From JANQRV01 sp964533785 (GTDB lineage: Bacteria > Bacteroidota > Bacteroidia > Chitinophagales > Saprospiraceae), in contig CAZHNG010000227.1 in the NCBI GenBank assembly GCA_964533785.1, positions 1 to 11,225 on the forward strand: 11,225 bases of DNA. Direction: 5' to 3'. A program made the position numbers and the translations under genes. Below are positions 1 through 7,847 of the stretch, in pieces. The notes below the pieces were generated by a model. It was given only the letters and a program-made list of their open reading frames with translations, was not told where the DNA came from and searched no databases. Position 1 is the stretch's first letter. Each line of letters begins with the position of its first letter.

Positions 1-38
1 GAATCGACTACACTTATGTTAATTTTTAATTGCTGCCA

Positions 39-320
39 ATGGCAATCCTGCGGGATTTAACGAAGTGCAGTATAAAATTTGCCGCTTGTAGCCGTTTGAT
101 GATCCCGCCGAACAAGTCTAATATCCATTTTGCGGAAGGGAAGTACCGGTTGGCACTAAAGCATTTCCAGGATGCGATTGGATTATATGAACGGTTGGAC
201 AGTGAAACAGCACGCAACGAGCTTCCCGGTTTATTTGTAAATGTCGGCAAATGTTACCAAAATATCGGACAGGAAAATATTGCACTCGATTATTATAATA
301 TCGCGTCGCTAACCTGGTAA
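39..320 (+). pseudogene. TPR-repeat protein fragment, probably a gene remnant
   Basis: This short open frame encodes a segment that reads as tetratricopeptide repeats from about nucleotide 110 onward. The signature stretches are FAEGKYRLALKHFQDAIGLY, then GLFVNVGKCYQNIGQ and ALDYYNIA, the helix-turn-helix pattern of TPRs found at the N-termini of many Bacteroidota sensor kinases and nucleotide cyclases. The first 20 or so residues do not resemble a TPR, and the frame has a stop just upstream at 27. ATG codons at 39 and 99 and a TTG at 30 are all possible starts, none with a visible ribosome binding site. The frame stops at 318-320, immediately after the TPR pattern breaks off near 303-306, where a receiver-domain remnant begins in a different frame. 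I read it as a piece of a larger broken or mis-joined gene rather than an intact small protein. Confidence 0.4.
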
Positions 321-1285
321 AAGGATTCAATGCCGGAGCCAGTGATTACCTCGCAAAGCCTTTTTCAAAGGATGAACTATTAAGCCGTATTGAGACTCAT
401 TTAAAACTTTACCGGATCCAAAGAGCTACCGGCAAATTCGTACCCTTTGAATTTCTCAATGCCATTGGTCGTAAAACCATAACTGACGCACAGTTAGGTG
501 ATCAGGCCGAAAAGGTAGTAACCGTTTTTTTCTCTGACATTCGCGATTATACTTCGCTGGCAGAAAAAATGACGCCCGACGAAAATTTTCGGTTCGTAAA
601 ATCGCTCAATGGTCGCCTGGGGCCGCTTATCCGTCAAAATCGCGGCTTTATCAATCAGTATCTCGGTGATGCTATAATGGCCATCTTTCCATTTAATGCT
701 CAAGATGCGTTAGAAGCGGGTATTTGCATGCAAAAAACACTTCGTAAATACAATGAAGAACGGCAGCATAAAAATAGAAACCCCATCAAAATAGGGATGG
801 GGATGCATACGGGTCCGCTAATTATGGGGATAATCGGTGACCAGCACCGGATGGAGCCGGCTACCATTTCCGATACCGTAAACACTGCTTCGCGAATTGA
901 AAGTCTTACAAAACACTACGGAGCTTCTATTCTTTTGAGTGAACCTAGCCTAAAACAGTTGCAGGATCCCGAGGAGTATCATTTTCGATTTGTTGGTCCG
1001 GTTCAGGTAAAAGGAAAAGAAAAAACCGTCAACATCTATGAATGTTTTGATGGCGACTCGCCTGAGTTGATGGAAGGCAAGCTCACTACTTTATCATTAT
1101 TTGAAGACGGACTGAACCATTACTTTAAGCGTAAGTTTGCCGAAGCTATCCGGATCTTTCAAGAAGTATTGCAAAAAAATCCGGAAGATCAGATAGCCGC
1201 ATTTTTTCTGGAAAGATCTAAGCTCAATTTAGTGAGCGGCGTAGATGACAGTTGGACGGGTGTGGAGTTGATGCGGACGAAGTGA
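299..1285 (+). CDS. Class III adenylate/guanylate cyclase with truncated receiver domain and C-terminal TPR-like segment (5'-truncated)
   Basis: The frame is open from 299. It first encodes the last third of a response-regulator receiver domain (RVANLVKGFNAGASDYLAKPF, with the conserved Lys of the KPF motif), then a linker. A class III nucleotide cyclase catalytic domain follows from about 515 to 1050. Both metal-binding aspartates are present (FFSDIRDY, Asp at 536-538; YLGDAIMAIF, Asp at 668-670), as are the transition-state Asn and Arg of VNTASRIE (881-883 and 893-895). A TPR-like helical pair follows at about 1090-1240. The only in-frame ATG before the core is at 569, which would remove the first metal Asp, so starting there would give a dead enzyme. 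The phosphoacceptor half of the receiver is missing and a stop lies at 296, so the gene looks truncated at its 5' end by rearrangement, frameshift or assembly error. The family makes cAMP or cGMP from nucleotide triphosphates. Here the two purine-selecting positions hold Gln and Ala, so the product cannot be assigned. Confidence 0.75.
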   Translation, partial: YRVANLVKGFNAGASDYLAKPFSKDELLSRIETHLKLYRIQRATGKFVPFEFLNAIGRKTITDAQLGDQAEKVVTVFFSDIRDYTSLAEKMTPDENFRFVKSLNGRLGPLIRQNRGFINQYLGDAIMAIFPFNAQDALEAGICMQKTLRKYNEERQHKNRNPIKIGMGMHTGPLIMGIIGDQHRMEPATISDTVNTASRIESLTKHYGASILLSEPSLKQLQDPEEYHFRFVGPVQVKGKEKTVNIYECFDGDSPELMEGKLTTLSLFEDGLNHYFKRKFAEAIRIFQEVLQKNPEDQIAAFFLERSKLNLVSGVDDSWTGVELMRTK

Positions 1286-1341
1286 GTAGGGTAGATACCA
1301 GAAATGAGATTCCAGATGTTGGAAAATTCCCCCCTTTTTAT

Positions 1342-1380
1342 AAACCTCATAAACCTCATAAACCCCATAAACCCCATAAA
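1342..1380. repeat. 9-bp tandem repeat, four copies
   Basis: Two copies of AAACCTCAT are followed by two copies of AAACCCCAT and a trailing partial unit, all in phase. The tract lies in the 140-bp gap between the convergent ends of the cyclase gene and the large secreted-protein gene. Read on the minus strand it is TTTATGGGG/TTTATGAGG. No protein role is supported. It is a simple-sequence tract that could vary in copy number. Confidence 0.85.
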
Positions 1381-1425
1381 CAAAATAGCCTACAATAATG
1401 ATGGTCTTTATATCCAGCGTCCAAT

Positions 1426-4400
1426 TCATCGTACCAAAGAAATATCCCCTTTAAAAAAGGCTTCACTCTCTCCTTTATCGTCGCGGTATTCGATATCAAT
1501 AAAATAAAGGTATACTCCGCTCTTCAGTTGTTGTCCTTGGAAATTACCTGTCCACGAATTTTCTAATTGCCGGCTGGAGAATACCTGGTTACCCCACCGG
1601 TCAAAAATTTGCATATCGTAATTCAGTACTTCGATATTTCCATTGAACAAGGGGGCAAATTCATCATTAACACCATCGCCATTGGGAGAAAAAACATTTG
1701 GCAAATAGGCCTTGAATAAAGCGCATTCACGAAACTCAACAAAAATAGAATCGCTGGCTGTACAACCATTTTGTTCTAAAGTGGCGAAAATAATCCCGGA
1801 AGTTTCCGCCACATATTCCGAAGCATTACTGCCATCGTACCAAATGAGTTCCCCGGCACCTTTTTCAGGTACAACAAGGAAAGGTTGATCATCGCATACC
1901 GTAGTATCCTGTCCCAGGTCCAGATCCGGAGCTGGCAGATAATTCACCTTGATCGAATCTCTTACCGTACAACCATTGTCGTCGCTACCATTTAGAATAT
2001 AAACTCCTGGTTCTGTGATGTTTTTAGCGTCATCGTTACTGCCATCATTCCACGCAAAATCATTGATCACAGCAGGTACTTCTACGATAACCGTATCTCC
2101 CTGGCAGGCAGTGACCGTTTCATCCCATTGGTATGTTAAGTTGGGGAAGAAGTTGACTTTTACGCTGTCGGTTACGCTGCATTCTCCCAGTGTCATTACT
2201 ACCTGGTAAGTATCGGGTTTTGATACCGATAAGGTGTCAGCAGTAGAGCCATCTTGCCAAAGATAAGTTACCCCATTCAAAGGGATGCTACTATCCAAAA
2301 CCAAACTTTCCCCTTCGCAAAGCTGTGTCTCTTCTGGTAAATTGGCTTGAAAATCCTGGCCGGCAATCACTTCCACTTCGTCTTCGATCATACAATTGTT
2401 GCTGAAAGTGACGGCAACGGAGTAGATGCCGGGTTGAGTAGCTACGTAAATAGAATCAGTAGATCCGTCTTGCCAACGATAGGTTTCGCCCGTAGAGTAG
2501 TTATAAGCATTTAAATTGACCGGTTCTCCTGAACAGATTGCCCGGTCGGTACCGAGGAATCCAACCTCAATGAACTCGGGAGCAGTTTCAAATAGCCAGC
2601 CAACATTGGAGTTGGCAATATCAGTGCTGTGTACGCCTGCCAGAAAATTAGCACCACCGCTGGCATTAATATCCCGCATTTGTACGAAATCGGCTAAAAT
2701 GCGGCTGGATGCTGGCATGCTTACATTGGCAAGGTTACCTATCGATGTGGCACTCAGTTCTATGGGCGTACAGTTGTTGCCTATGATCTGCCAGTATTTG
2801 TTTATAGTCTGAGTGGCATCAGATTCAAATTGGTAACTTTTACCTGCCGCACAAATCAGGCTATCAGTCGCATTTAGTCCATACAGTAGTCCATTCCCAA
2901 AAAAAGTGATCGAATGGAAACTACCCTCTGCAGAGTTGACCCTTGCGGTACTGTTAGGATTGCTAAAAATAACATCATGTAATTCGAGTGGGTAATCCAG
3001 TCGGATACCAGTTTTTTCATTAGAAAACTCGATTTGAGCATTTCCAGGTATGATTTCTAGCCCTTCCCCCGTAACGGTAAAGGTTAGAATGTTGTTGTTT
3101 TCATTCTCGCCGGTTAATAAAATCTCAGAATTACCAAGAATTAGCTGCCTGGGATTTGTTAGGCTATTAGCAATATAGTTCATTGCCGTTACTTTTTGAT
3201 CATTGGTATGAATTGTTCCCAGCAAATGGCGAATTAGGTCCGCCCGGAATTCATCTTGCAACGTGTACCTTCCTTTCCCATTGAAAATTACTTGCCCAAG
3301 AAAGCTGCCAGTGGAGGTAATCGTCTCTTCTTCCGCTCCTCTAAATTGGGTAGTACCGACAAGCCATTCTACTGGTTGTTCCAATAATATTGAACCATAA
3401 ATGTTGAGTTGGAGTATATTGAACCGGGCATCAGCAGGTACTTCAGCGGTCCAGGTAATATCATGACAATAGCTTTCTTTGTTCGATAAACTGGTTATTT
3501 CTGGTGAATTAGCGCTAAAAGCATTACCATCTATGATTACATCATCAATGGAAGTGGGGATACATTCACCACCCGCACCTCCGGAAATGAGCGACCAGTG
3601 GGAAGGGTCGTGCCAATCCCCCGTGTCTCCTACCCAATACAGCGTTCTTGGGCTGGCATTATTTATGATCCAATTTTGGTTATCTCCTTCATCAATTGAG
3701 TTTTCGGCTATCAATTGACCCGTTCCGGTTTGATGGATGCCCTGTATTTGCAAACGCTCAAAATTGTGGTCGGTATTAATGTTGAAATTGCTCGAATAAT
3801 TGGTATGAGAAGCCCGTATGGAAATCACTCCCTCCGCACAAGTACCATTAGCATCTAATTCATTGATGATCTGAGTAGCATCCGTTTCAAAATAATAACG
3901 GTAACCCGGTGACATTTTCCAGTAGTTCACATTATGATTACCGGAAACAGAGCCTTCTCGTAAAAACGTTAGGGAATCAATGGTCACTTCAGGAGGGGAA
4001 GCATCGATATCATTGATCAACCGGCCTTCGTAAGCACTAAAAAGAATATTGTTGTAGGATAAAGTGTCACTTCCGGTATGTTTGAAGCTATTAGAAGTGC
4101 TTCCAGCTGATTCGATGGTGGAAGTGCCGGCGTCCAATGTAAAATTGGTCGTCGAAATATTCCATTCACCGGGGTTGTTACGGTTATTTATATAAATGTA
4201 GGAGTTACTAAGCAATAAGACTCTACTCAAATCAGTAACGGAGATGAAGGCATTGCAATTGACTTTTTGGCCATTTGTTCTTAAAGTACCGGAGTTGAAA
4301 TTAATCGTATTGTTGACAAATAAGGAGTCTCGTAAAGTCCATTCTCCCATTTCACCTATGAAATACAAATCCAAATTGAAAAGTTGGCCGGCCGCGTATA

Positions 4401-5922
4401 TGTTATTTCCGCTTTGATTGGACTCAAAGAAATAGTTCCCCGCAAAATTATGCTGCATGCCGGGAATAAACCGAAGAGATCCTCCAATGTGCATGGCATT
4501 TTCAGCCGAACCTGCTAACTGAGGATCGTTGCTTGCCCCTGTCCAGTTCATGTAGTTACAATAAGCGTCTTTAACATTGATCGTAACCACCTGATCGGGG
4601 TTATTGAAAGAATTAGCGTCAAAAAACACATCATCGATTATGGAAGGAATACATCCGCTACTATTTCCGCCACTGCTCTTGGACCAATGTACCGGGTCAT
4701 CCCAATCGCCCGTTCCCCTGATCCAGTAGTAGGTTTCCGGGATGCGTAAAGAGATATCCCAGCCTTCGTTATTGCCCAGGTCTATTACGTTATTGGCCAG
4801 GAATTTACCATCTCCAAGAGCATGGATAGCTTGTAAAGTCACAAAGTCCACGGATATATCATTAATAAATTGAAAAAAGGCCGGATCAGAAGGGGTAGAA
4901 GACATTATGGTGACCCCCGCTGTGCAATCGCCCACAGCATCAATATCATTTATGCTAAAGGTTTCGCCGCCTTCAAAGGTATAACGTTGGTTGGGATATA
5001 ATTTCAGCTTGTTGATATTAGGGCTCCCGCTGAGCAGGGTTTCGTGGGCTAAGTCCAGTTCTCGGTAATTAACCTCTGTTGCTTCGGCATTTTCCTGTGG
5101 TAACCGAAGGGTAATCCTTGAACTTCCGACGGGATTATTGAGTACTACCCGGTTAAAATTAATGGTACCGCTTCCTTGCAACCAAATGTCAACTGTGGAA
5201 GCGGTGAATAAAAAAGTAGAAGTGCCGGCTTCCATTGTAAGGTTATTAGCGTTGAGATGTAGGGGAACGCTACCGGCATTACTATTCCCCATGCTTCCTC
5301 CCTGTACCGTTATGGTAGACGCACCGAGCGTGAGGGTTCTTTCATTTGAAGCTGAGCTATTGAAGTAATTACAGGTAACAGGCCGGCCATTGGTGTTGAG
5401 ATTGCCTTGGCTGAAGGTAAGCACTCCGTCCAATATGAGTGGACTGCTCAGGCGCCAGCCCCCTGTGCCGGAGAAGGTAATCGCTCGACCTGCCGCATGA
5501 GTGGAAAAATCAATTGTATTACCAGGAATGTTAGCTGCGAATATTATAGCTCCGTTGAAATCAAAAGTCATATTAGGAGACAACACCAGGGCGCCATAAA
5601 TAGTAAGAGTGAGATTGTCATTTCCGATAAGGGTTGGAGTATTGGTCACGCCTTCCCAGGACATATTATTACAGAAAGCGATCCCTGTATTAAAAACTAC
5701 TTGTTGACCGTCTTCCGTAAAGGAATTTTCATCGAAAAAGACATTATCCACAGCCGTTGGAGCCTGATTATGAGTGACTCTTCCTCCTGAAGTTGTTGCC
5801 CAGTGGCTAATGTCTGACCAATCACCGCTGCCTCCAACCCAGTAATAATCAGTAGCCTGAATAGATGTAGACAATAGAAAGAATGCTATAACCGCGGTTA
5901 TAGAATAGATAGTTGCGTGCAT
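1426..5922 (-). CDS. Giant secreted multi-module protein with T9SS type B (gliding motility-associated CHU_C) sorting domain
   Basis: The 1498-residue product begins with a clear signal peptide (hydrophobic core at residues 8-21, probable cleavage after Ala23 in SIQA). Three homologous modules start at residues 26, 398 and 761. Each opens with YYWVGGSGDW-like residues, then HW, SGG and (I/V)D(D/N)V, and each closes near an N..GW motif. Four Ig/PKD-like repeats follow, with first cysteines at 1130, 1202, 1273 and 1343, each carrying a W.DGS motif and a second Cys. Residues about 1405-1498 are a gliding-motility-associated C-terminal domain (YLPNVFSPNGDGVNDEF, then DRWGN and SGVYLY, ending KGDISLVR). 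That domain directs export through the type IX secretion system to the cell surface or medium in Bacteroidota. The protein is thus probably a surface-anchored or released adhesin-like or structural protein; no catalytic motif is visible. The ATG at 5922 fits the signal peptide directly. The gene stands alone, convergent with the cyclase and divergent from the gene at 6059. Confidence 0.92.
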   Translation of the reverse strand: MHATIYSITAVIAFFLLSTSIQATDYYWVGGSGDWSDISHWATTSGGRVTHNQAPTAVDNVFFDENSFTEDGQQVVFNTGIAFCNNMSWEGVTNTPTLIGNDNLTLTIYGALVLSPNMTFDFNGAIIFAANIPGNTIDFSTHAAGRAITFSGTGGWRLSSPLILDGVLTFSQGNLNTNGRPVTCNYFNSSASNERTLTLGASTITVQGGSMGNSNAGSVPLHLNANNLTMEAGTSTFLFTASTVDIWLQGSGTINFNRVVLNNPVGSSRITLRLPQENAEATEVNYRELDLAHETLLSGSPNINKLKLYPNQRYTFEGGETFSINDIDAVGDCTAGVTIMSSTPSDPAFFQFINDISVDFVTLQAIHALGDGKFLANNVIDLGNNEGWDISLRIPETYYWIRGTGDWDDPVHWSKSSGGNSSGCIPSIIDDVFFDANSFNNPDQVVTINVKDAYCNYMNWTGASNDPQLAGSAENAMHIGGSLRFIPGMQHNFAGNYFFESNQSGNNIYAAGQLFNLDLYFIGEMGEWTLRDSLFVNNTINFNSGTLRTNGQKVNCNAFISVTDLSRVLLLSNSYIYINNRNNPGEWNISTTNFTLDAGTSTIESAGSTSNSFKHTGSDTLSYNNILFSAYEGRLINDIDASPPEVTIDSLTFLREGSVSGNHNVNYWKMSPGYRYYFETDATQIINELDANGTCAEGVISIRASHTNYSSNFNINTDHNFERLQIQGIHQTGTGQLIAENSIDEGDNQNWIINNASPRTLYWVGDTGDWHDPSHWSLISGGAGGECIPTSIDDVIIDGNAFSANSPEITSLSNKESYCHDITWTAEVPADARFNILQLNIYGSILLEQPVEWLVGTTQFRGAEEETITSTGSFLGQVIFNGKGRYTLQDEFRADLIRHLLGTIHTNDQKVTAMNYIANSLTNPRQLILGNSEILLTGENENNNILTFTVTGEGLEIIPGNAQIEFSNEKTGIRLDYPLELHDVIFSNPNSTARVNSAEGSFHSITFFGNGLLYGLNATDSLICAAGKSYQFESDATQTINKYWQIIGNNCTPIELSATSIGNLANVSMPASSRILADFVQMRDINASGGANFLAGVHSTDIANSNVGWLFETAPEFIEVGFLGTDRAICSGEPVNLNAYNYSTGETYRWQDGSTDSIYVATQPGIYSVAVTFSNNCMIEDEVEVIAGQDFQANLPEETQLCEGESLVLDSSIPLNGVTYLWQDGSTADTLSVSKPDTYQVVMTLGECSVTDSVKVNFFPNLTYQWDETVTACQGDTVIVEVPAVINDFAWNDGSNDDAKNITEPGVYILNGSDDNGCTVRDSIKVNYLPAPDLDLGQDTTVCDDQPFLVVPEKGAGELIWYDGSNASEYVAETSGIIFATLEQNGCTASDSIFVEFRECALFKAYLPNVFSPNGDGVNDEFAPLFNGNIEVLNYDMQIFDRWGNQVFSSRQLENSWTGNFQGQQLKSGVYLYFIDIEYRDDKGESEAFFKGDISLVR
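1711..2547 (-). repeat. Four ~71-residue Ig/PKD-like repeats in the secreted protein
   Basis: Residues about 1126-1404 hold four repeats whose first cysteines are 71, 71 and 70 residues apart. Each reads C.G(E/D)-like, then (Y/F/L).W.DGS, a Y or aliphatic strand, and a closing GC or NC followed by D(S/E). These are the Ig-like spacer repeats commonly found before CHU_C domains. They probably hold the N-terminal modules away from the cell surface. Confidence 0.8.
2578..5847 (-). repeat. Three homologous ~365-residue modules in the secreted protein
   Basis: Modules at residues 26-395, 398-758 and 761-1115 share an ordered set of motifs. An opening (Y/L)YW(V/I).G(S/T)GDW..(I/P).HW is followed by SGG, then DDVFFD.NSF or its variant, a C...(M/I).W strand, a TNGQKV.CN-like strand, and a closing stretch with a Cys and a final GW or NW. 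Modules 2 and 3 have an extra CIP cysteine that module 1 lacks (its equivalent is QAP). The regular alternation of short hydrophobic strands suggests an all-beta, possibly solenoid fold; that is inference. Confidence 0.8.
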
Positions 5923-6058
5923 ACTAAATCGCTTTTGGGACTACTAAGGTAAGTAACTATCCTTACTTTCTTAATATTGTGACAAGAATGGTAGCCTTTT
6001 TTGTTTCGCTTTGCAGTTTCCGATTTTGTAACTTGTGTGCAATTAAAACCCTGCAGCG

Positions 6059-6688
6059 ATGTTACAAAATATATCCCTTCCGAAACCATTAGTCGAAGCG
6101 ATCGCTAGTGAAAGCAAAGATTTTGTTGTTAAAGGAGAACGAGCGTATCCATTGAAGAAGTCAATTCCTTTCCTTTTATTTGGCCTTGGATGGACCGTAT
6201 TTTCTGGTGTATTTGTAGCATTGTTTTTTGGCCCTTTGTTCTTTGGCCAAGAGGTACACTTCACCTCAAATGGAGTGCCTACGGTAGCTTCTCCTGATAA
6301 CCTGGAACCACTTCTTTTTCCTGGTATTATTATTGGTGTTTTTTTGCTAATTGGTTTTGGAATGATTGGGGTTGGTATATTCAAATTGTTTAAAAAAGGA
6401 GGGTACTTCGTTAGTACTCCTACCCGGCTGATTCAATATCGTAAGGGGAATATTAAGTCAACAGACTGGGAACAATTTTCCGGCAATATAGAAGTGAATC
6501 ATAAGGGAAACAAAGGTAATATCACTTTGGAACTCAGAACTGGAAAAATGGTCAAGAGAAAGAATGCTCCCAGCCGATACGTGCCAGATATCATATACAT
6601 CGCTGGTATTCCTAATGTTTTCCGGGTGGAACAAATTTGCCGCCAACGAATAAAGGAAAACGATCCTACACCGTCTCAGTATTCATAG
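6059..6688 (+). CDS. Two-helix membrane protein of unknown function
   Basis: I do not recognise this 209-residue protein. It starts with a short polar segment (residues 1-34). Two strongly hydrophobic membrane segments follow, at about residues 36-62 (PFLLFGLGWTVFSGVFVALF) and 86-111 (FPGIIIGVFLLIGFGMIGVG). The roughly 23-residue loop between them carries polar residues. A soluble C-terminal half follows the KK-GG boundary at about 112-209. That part, with TRLIQYRKGNIKSTDWEQF, a Gly/Asn-rich beta stretch and IYIAGIPNVFRVEQICRQRI, has the strand-then-helix outline of bacterial PH-like domains, but this is a weak resemblance. No signal peptide or catalytic motif is seen. By the positive-inside rule (KK before helix 1, KLFKK after helix 2) both tails should be cytoplasmic. 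The ATG at 6059 has no Shine-Dalgarno, as is usual in this phylum. It is divergent from the large secreted-protein gene and convergent with the radical SAM gene. Confidence 0.8.
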   Translation: MLQNISLPKPLVEAIASESKDFVVKGERAYPLKKSIPFLLFGLGWTVFSGVFVALFFGPLFFGQEVHFTSNGVPTVASPDNLEPLLFPGIIIGVFLLIGFGMIGVGIFKLFKKGGYFVSTPTRLIQYRKGNIKSTDWEQFSGNIEVNHKGNKGNITLELRTGKMVKRKNAPSRYVPDIIYIAGIPNVFRVEQICRQRIKENDPTPSQYS

Positions 6689-6708
6689 AGCTGCTCTTAC
6701 CAGCCGCT
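6689..6708. terminator. Imperfect hairpin in convergent gap, possible bidirectional terminator
   Basis: AGCTGCT (6689-6695) can pair with AGCCGCT (6702-6708) around a six-base loop, with one central mismatch. It begins right after the stop codon of the membrane-protein gene and lies between two convergent genes only 39 bp apart, where a terminator is expected. The following sequence (TATGCATCATTTCTTATT) is AT-rich but has no clean T-run, so the call is weak. Confidence 0.25.
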
Positions 6709-6727
6709 TATGCATCATTTCTTATTA

Positions 6728-7780
6728 TTAAAATAGTTTCAACTGCGGGTTTTTCATTTGCCGGTACAAATCGAGGTTATACTCCATTTTCTTTTGGTCT
6801 TTAAAATATAACTTCCGGGCTAATTGGATCTGGTCTTTTACGATCTCGGCGATTTTACCTTCTCCCGTCATACGGGTTCCGAACCGGCTATCGTTGAGCT
6901 GGCCGCCGTGGCAGGCTTTTATTTTATTGAGTACTTTATCGGCCCGGTCCGGCAGTGCCTTTCCGATCCAGTCCTCGAAGATGGTGGCGACATCACCGTT
7001 CAGGCGCACCATGGTGTAGGCAATGGATTGGGCGCCTAATCCGGCCACCGTTTTTGCCATTTCCAGCATTTCGTGATCGTTAATGCCGGGGATAATGGGG
7101 GCTAACATCACATTAACGGAGATGCCGTTATCCGAAAGTGTTTTTATGGTCTTTAATCGGTTTTTGACGGTAGCCGTTCTTGGTTCTAATAAGCGGCGGA
7201 TAGATTCATCCAGCGTAGTGAGAGAAATGGATACTTTGGCCAACCTCAATTCAGCCATCTTTTTCAGAAGATCCAGGTCACGGAGGATCAGGCTGTTTTT
7301 GGTAATGATCCCCACGGGGTGCCTGAATCTCCAAAGTACCTCGAGTATCTGACGCGTTATTTCAAAAGTTTGCTCCGCCGGTTGGTAGCAATCCGTATTG
7401 CCGGCCAGCATAATCGGTAAGGGTTCCCAATTGGGGCTTTTTAGTTTTTTGGCCAGTAGTGCCGGGGCGGTTTTTTTGACCAATATTTTGCGTTCGAAGT
7501 CCATACCCGCACTATATCCCCAATAGGTATGGGTATTACGGGCATAACAGTAAATGCATCCATGCTCACAGCCCTGGTAAGGATTCATTGACCAGGCCAT
7601 CCCTATATCCGGACTGTCTACTTTATTAAGTATTGTTTTGGGATGAACTTCGATGTATGCTGTTCGCAACAGATCTTTTTCTTCCGCTACCTCACTAAGC
7701 GGATCTTCATCATAAATATTTTGATGAAACCGGTTGGCAGTATTGATCTGGGCGCCGCGGCCGTGGATGTAATTTTGCAT
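6728..7780 (-). CDS. PA0069-family (SplB-like) radical SAM protein
   Basis: This 350-residue protein carries a radical SAM cluster motif of the CX3CX2C type, with Cys71, Cys75 and Cys78 in NPYQGCEHGCIYCYARNTH. The surrounding motif, the early LAGNTDCYQPAEQ segment and the TKNSLILRDLDLL stretch are typical of COG1533 proteins related to spore photoproduct lyase and known as the PA0069 family. These enzymes bind a 4Fe-4S cluster through the three cysteines and cleave S-adenosylmethionine to start radical chemistry. The physiological substrate of this branch is not established, and a role in DNA repair should not be assumed from the SplB name. The N-terminal HGRGAQINTANRF is also characteristic of the family. 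The length is normal and the ATG start at 7780 includes this motif. It is the last gene of the minus-strand run, 67 bp after the 141-residue protein, and may have its own promoter. Confidence 0.9.
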   Translation of the reverse strand: MQNYIHGRGAQINTANRFHQNIYDEDPLSEVAEEKDLLRTAYIEVHPKTILNKVDSPDIGMAWSMNPYQGCEHGCIYCYARNTHTYWGYSAGMDFERKILVKKTAPALLAKKLKSPNWEPLPIMLAGNTDCYQPAEQTFEITRQILEVLWRFRHPVGIITKNSLILRDLDLLKKMAELRLAKVSISLTTLDESIRRLLEPRTATVKNRLKTIKTLSDNGISVNVMLAPIIPGINDHEMLEMAKTVAGLGAQSIAYTMVRLNGDVATIFEDWIGKALPDRADKVLNKIKACHGGQLNDSRFGTRMTGEGKIAEIVKDQIQLARKLYFKDQKKMEYNLDLYRQMKNPQLKLF

Positions 7781-7810
7781 AAAATCGAACTTAAAGTAAA
7801 GTTGACTACA

Positions 7811-7842
7811 TAAAATTACTGTTTTATCAGGTTAAAAACAAA
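7811..7842 (-). promoter_or_regulatory. Candidate Bacteroidota-type promoter for the radical SAM gene
   Basis: On the minus strand TTTG (7842-7839) is followed after 20 bases by TAATTTTA (7818-7811). The Bacteroidota sigma-factor consensus is TTTG at -33 and TAnnTTTG at -7 with roughly 19-21 bases between, so only the last base of the -7 element differs. The start codon is 30 bases beyond the element, giving a short leader. This is a pattern match only. Confidence 0.35.
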
Positions 7843-7847
7843 TAGTT

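Noticed and set aside
26..330. Minus-strand open frames at the left edge
   Set aside because: They lie opposite the TPR-coding pattern and show no domain; the TPR reading on the plus strand is the only one with recognisable structure.
1310..1335. Weak hairpin TTCCA/TGGAA followed by C and T runs after the cyclase gene
   Set aside because: The stem is only five base pairs and AT-rich, and the T-run is separated from it by several bases, so it does not meet the standard for an intrinsic terminator.
5407..5790. 127-codon plus-strand open frame opposite the large secreted-protein gene
   Set aside because: It is fully antisense to a well-supported coding region with a signal peptide and repeat modules; its translation shows no domain and the length is expected by chance opposite a long gene.
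5941..6058. Promoter-like TTTG and TAACTTGT/TAATATTG strings before the gene at 6059
   Set aside because: No pair has the expected 19-21 base spacing and each -7 candidate has mismatches; such strings are common in this AT-rich gap.
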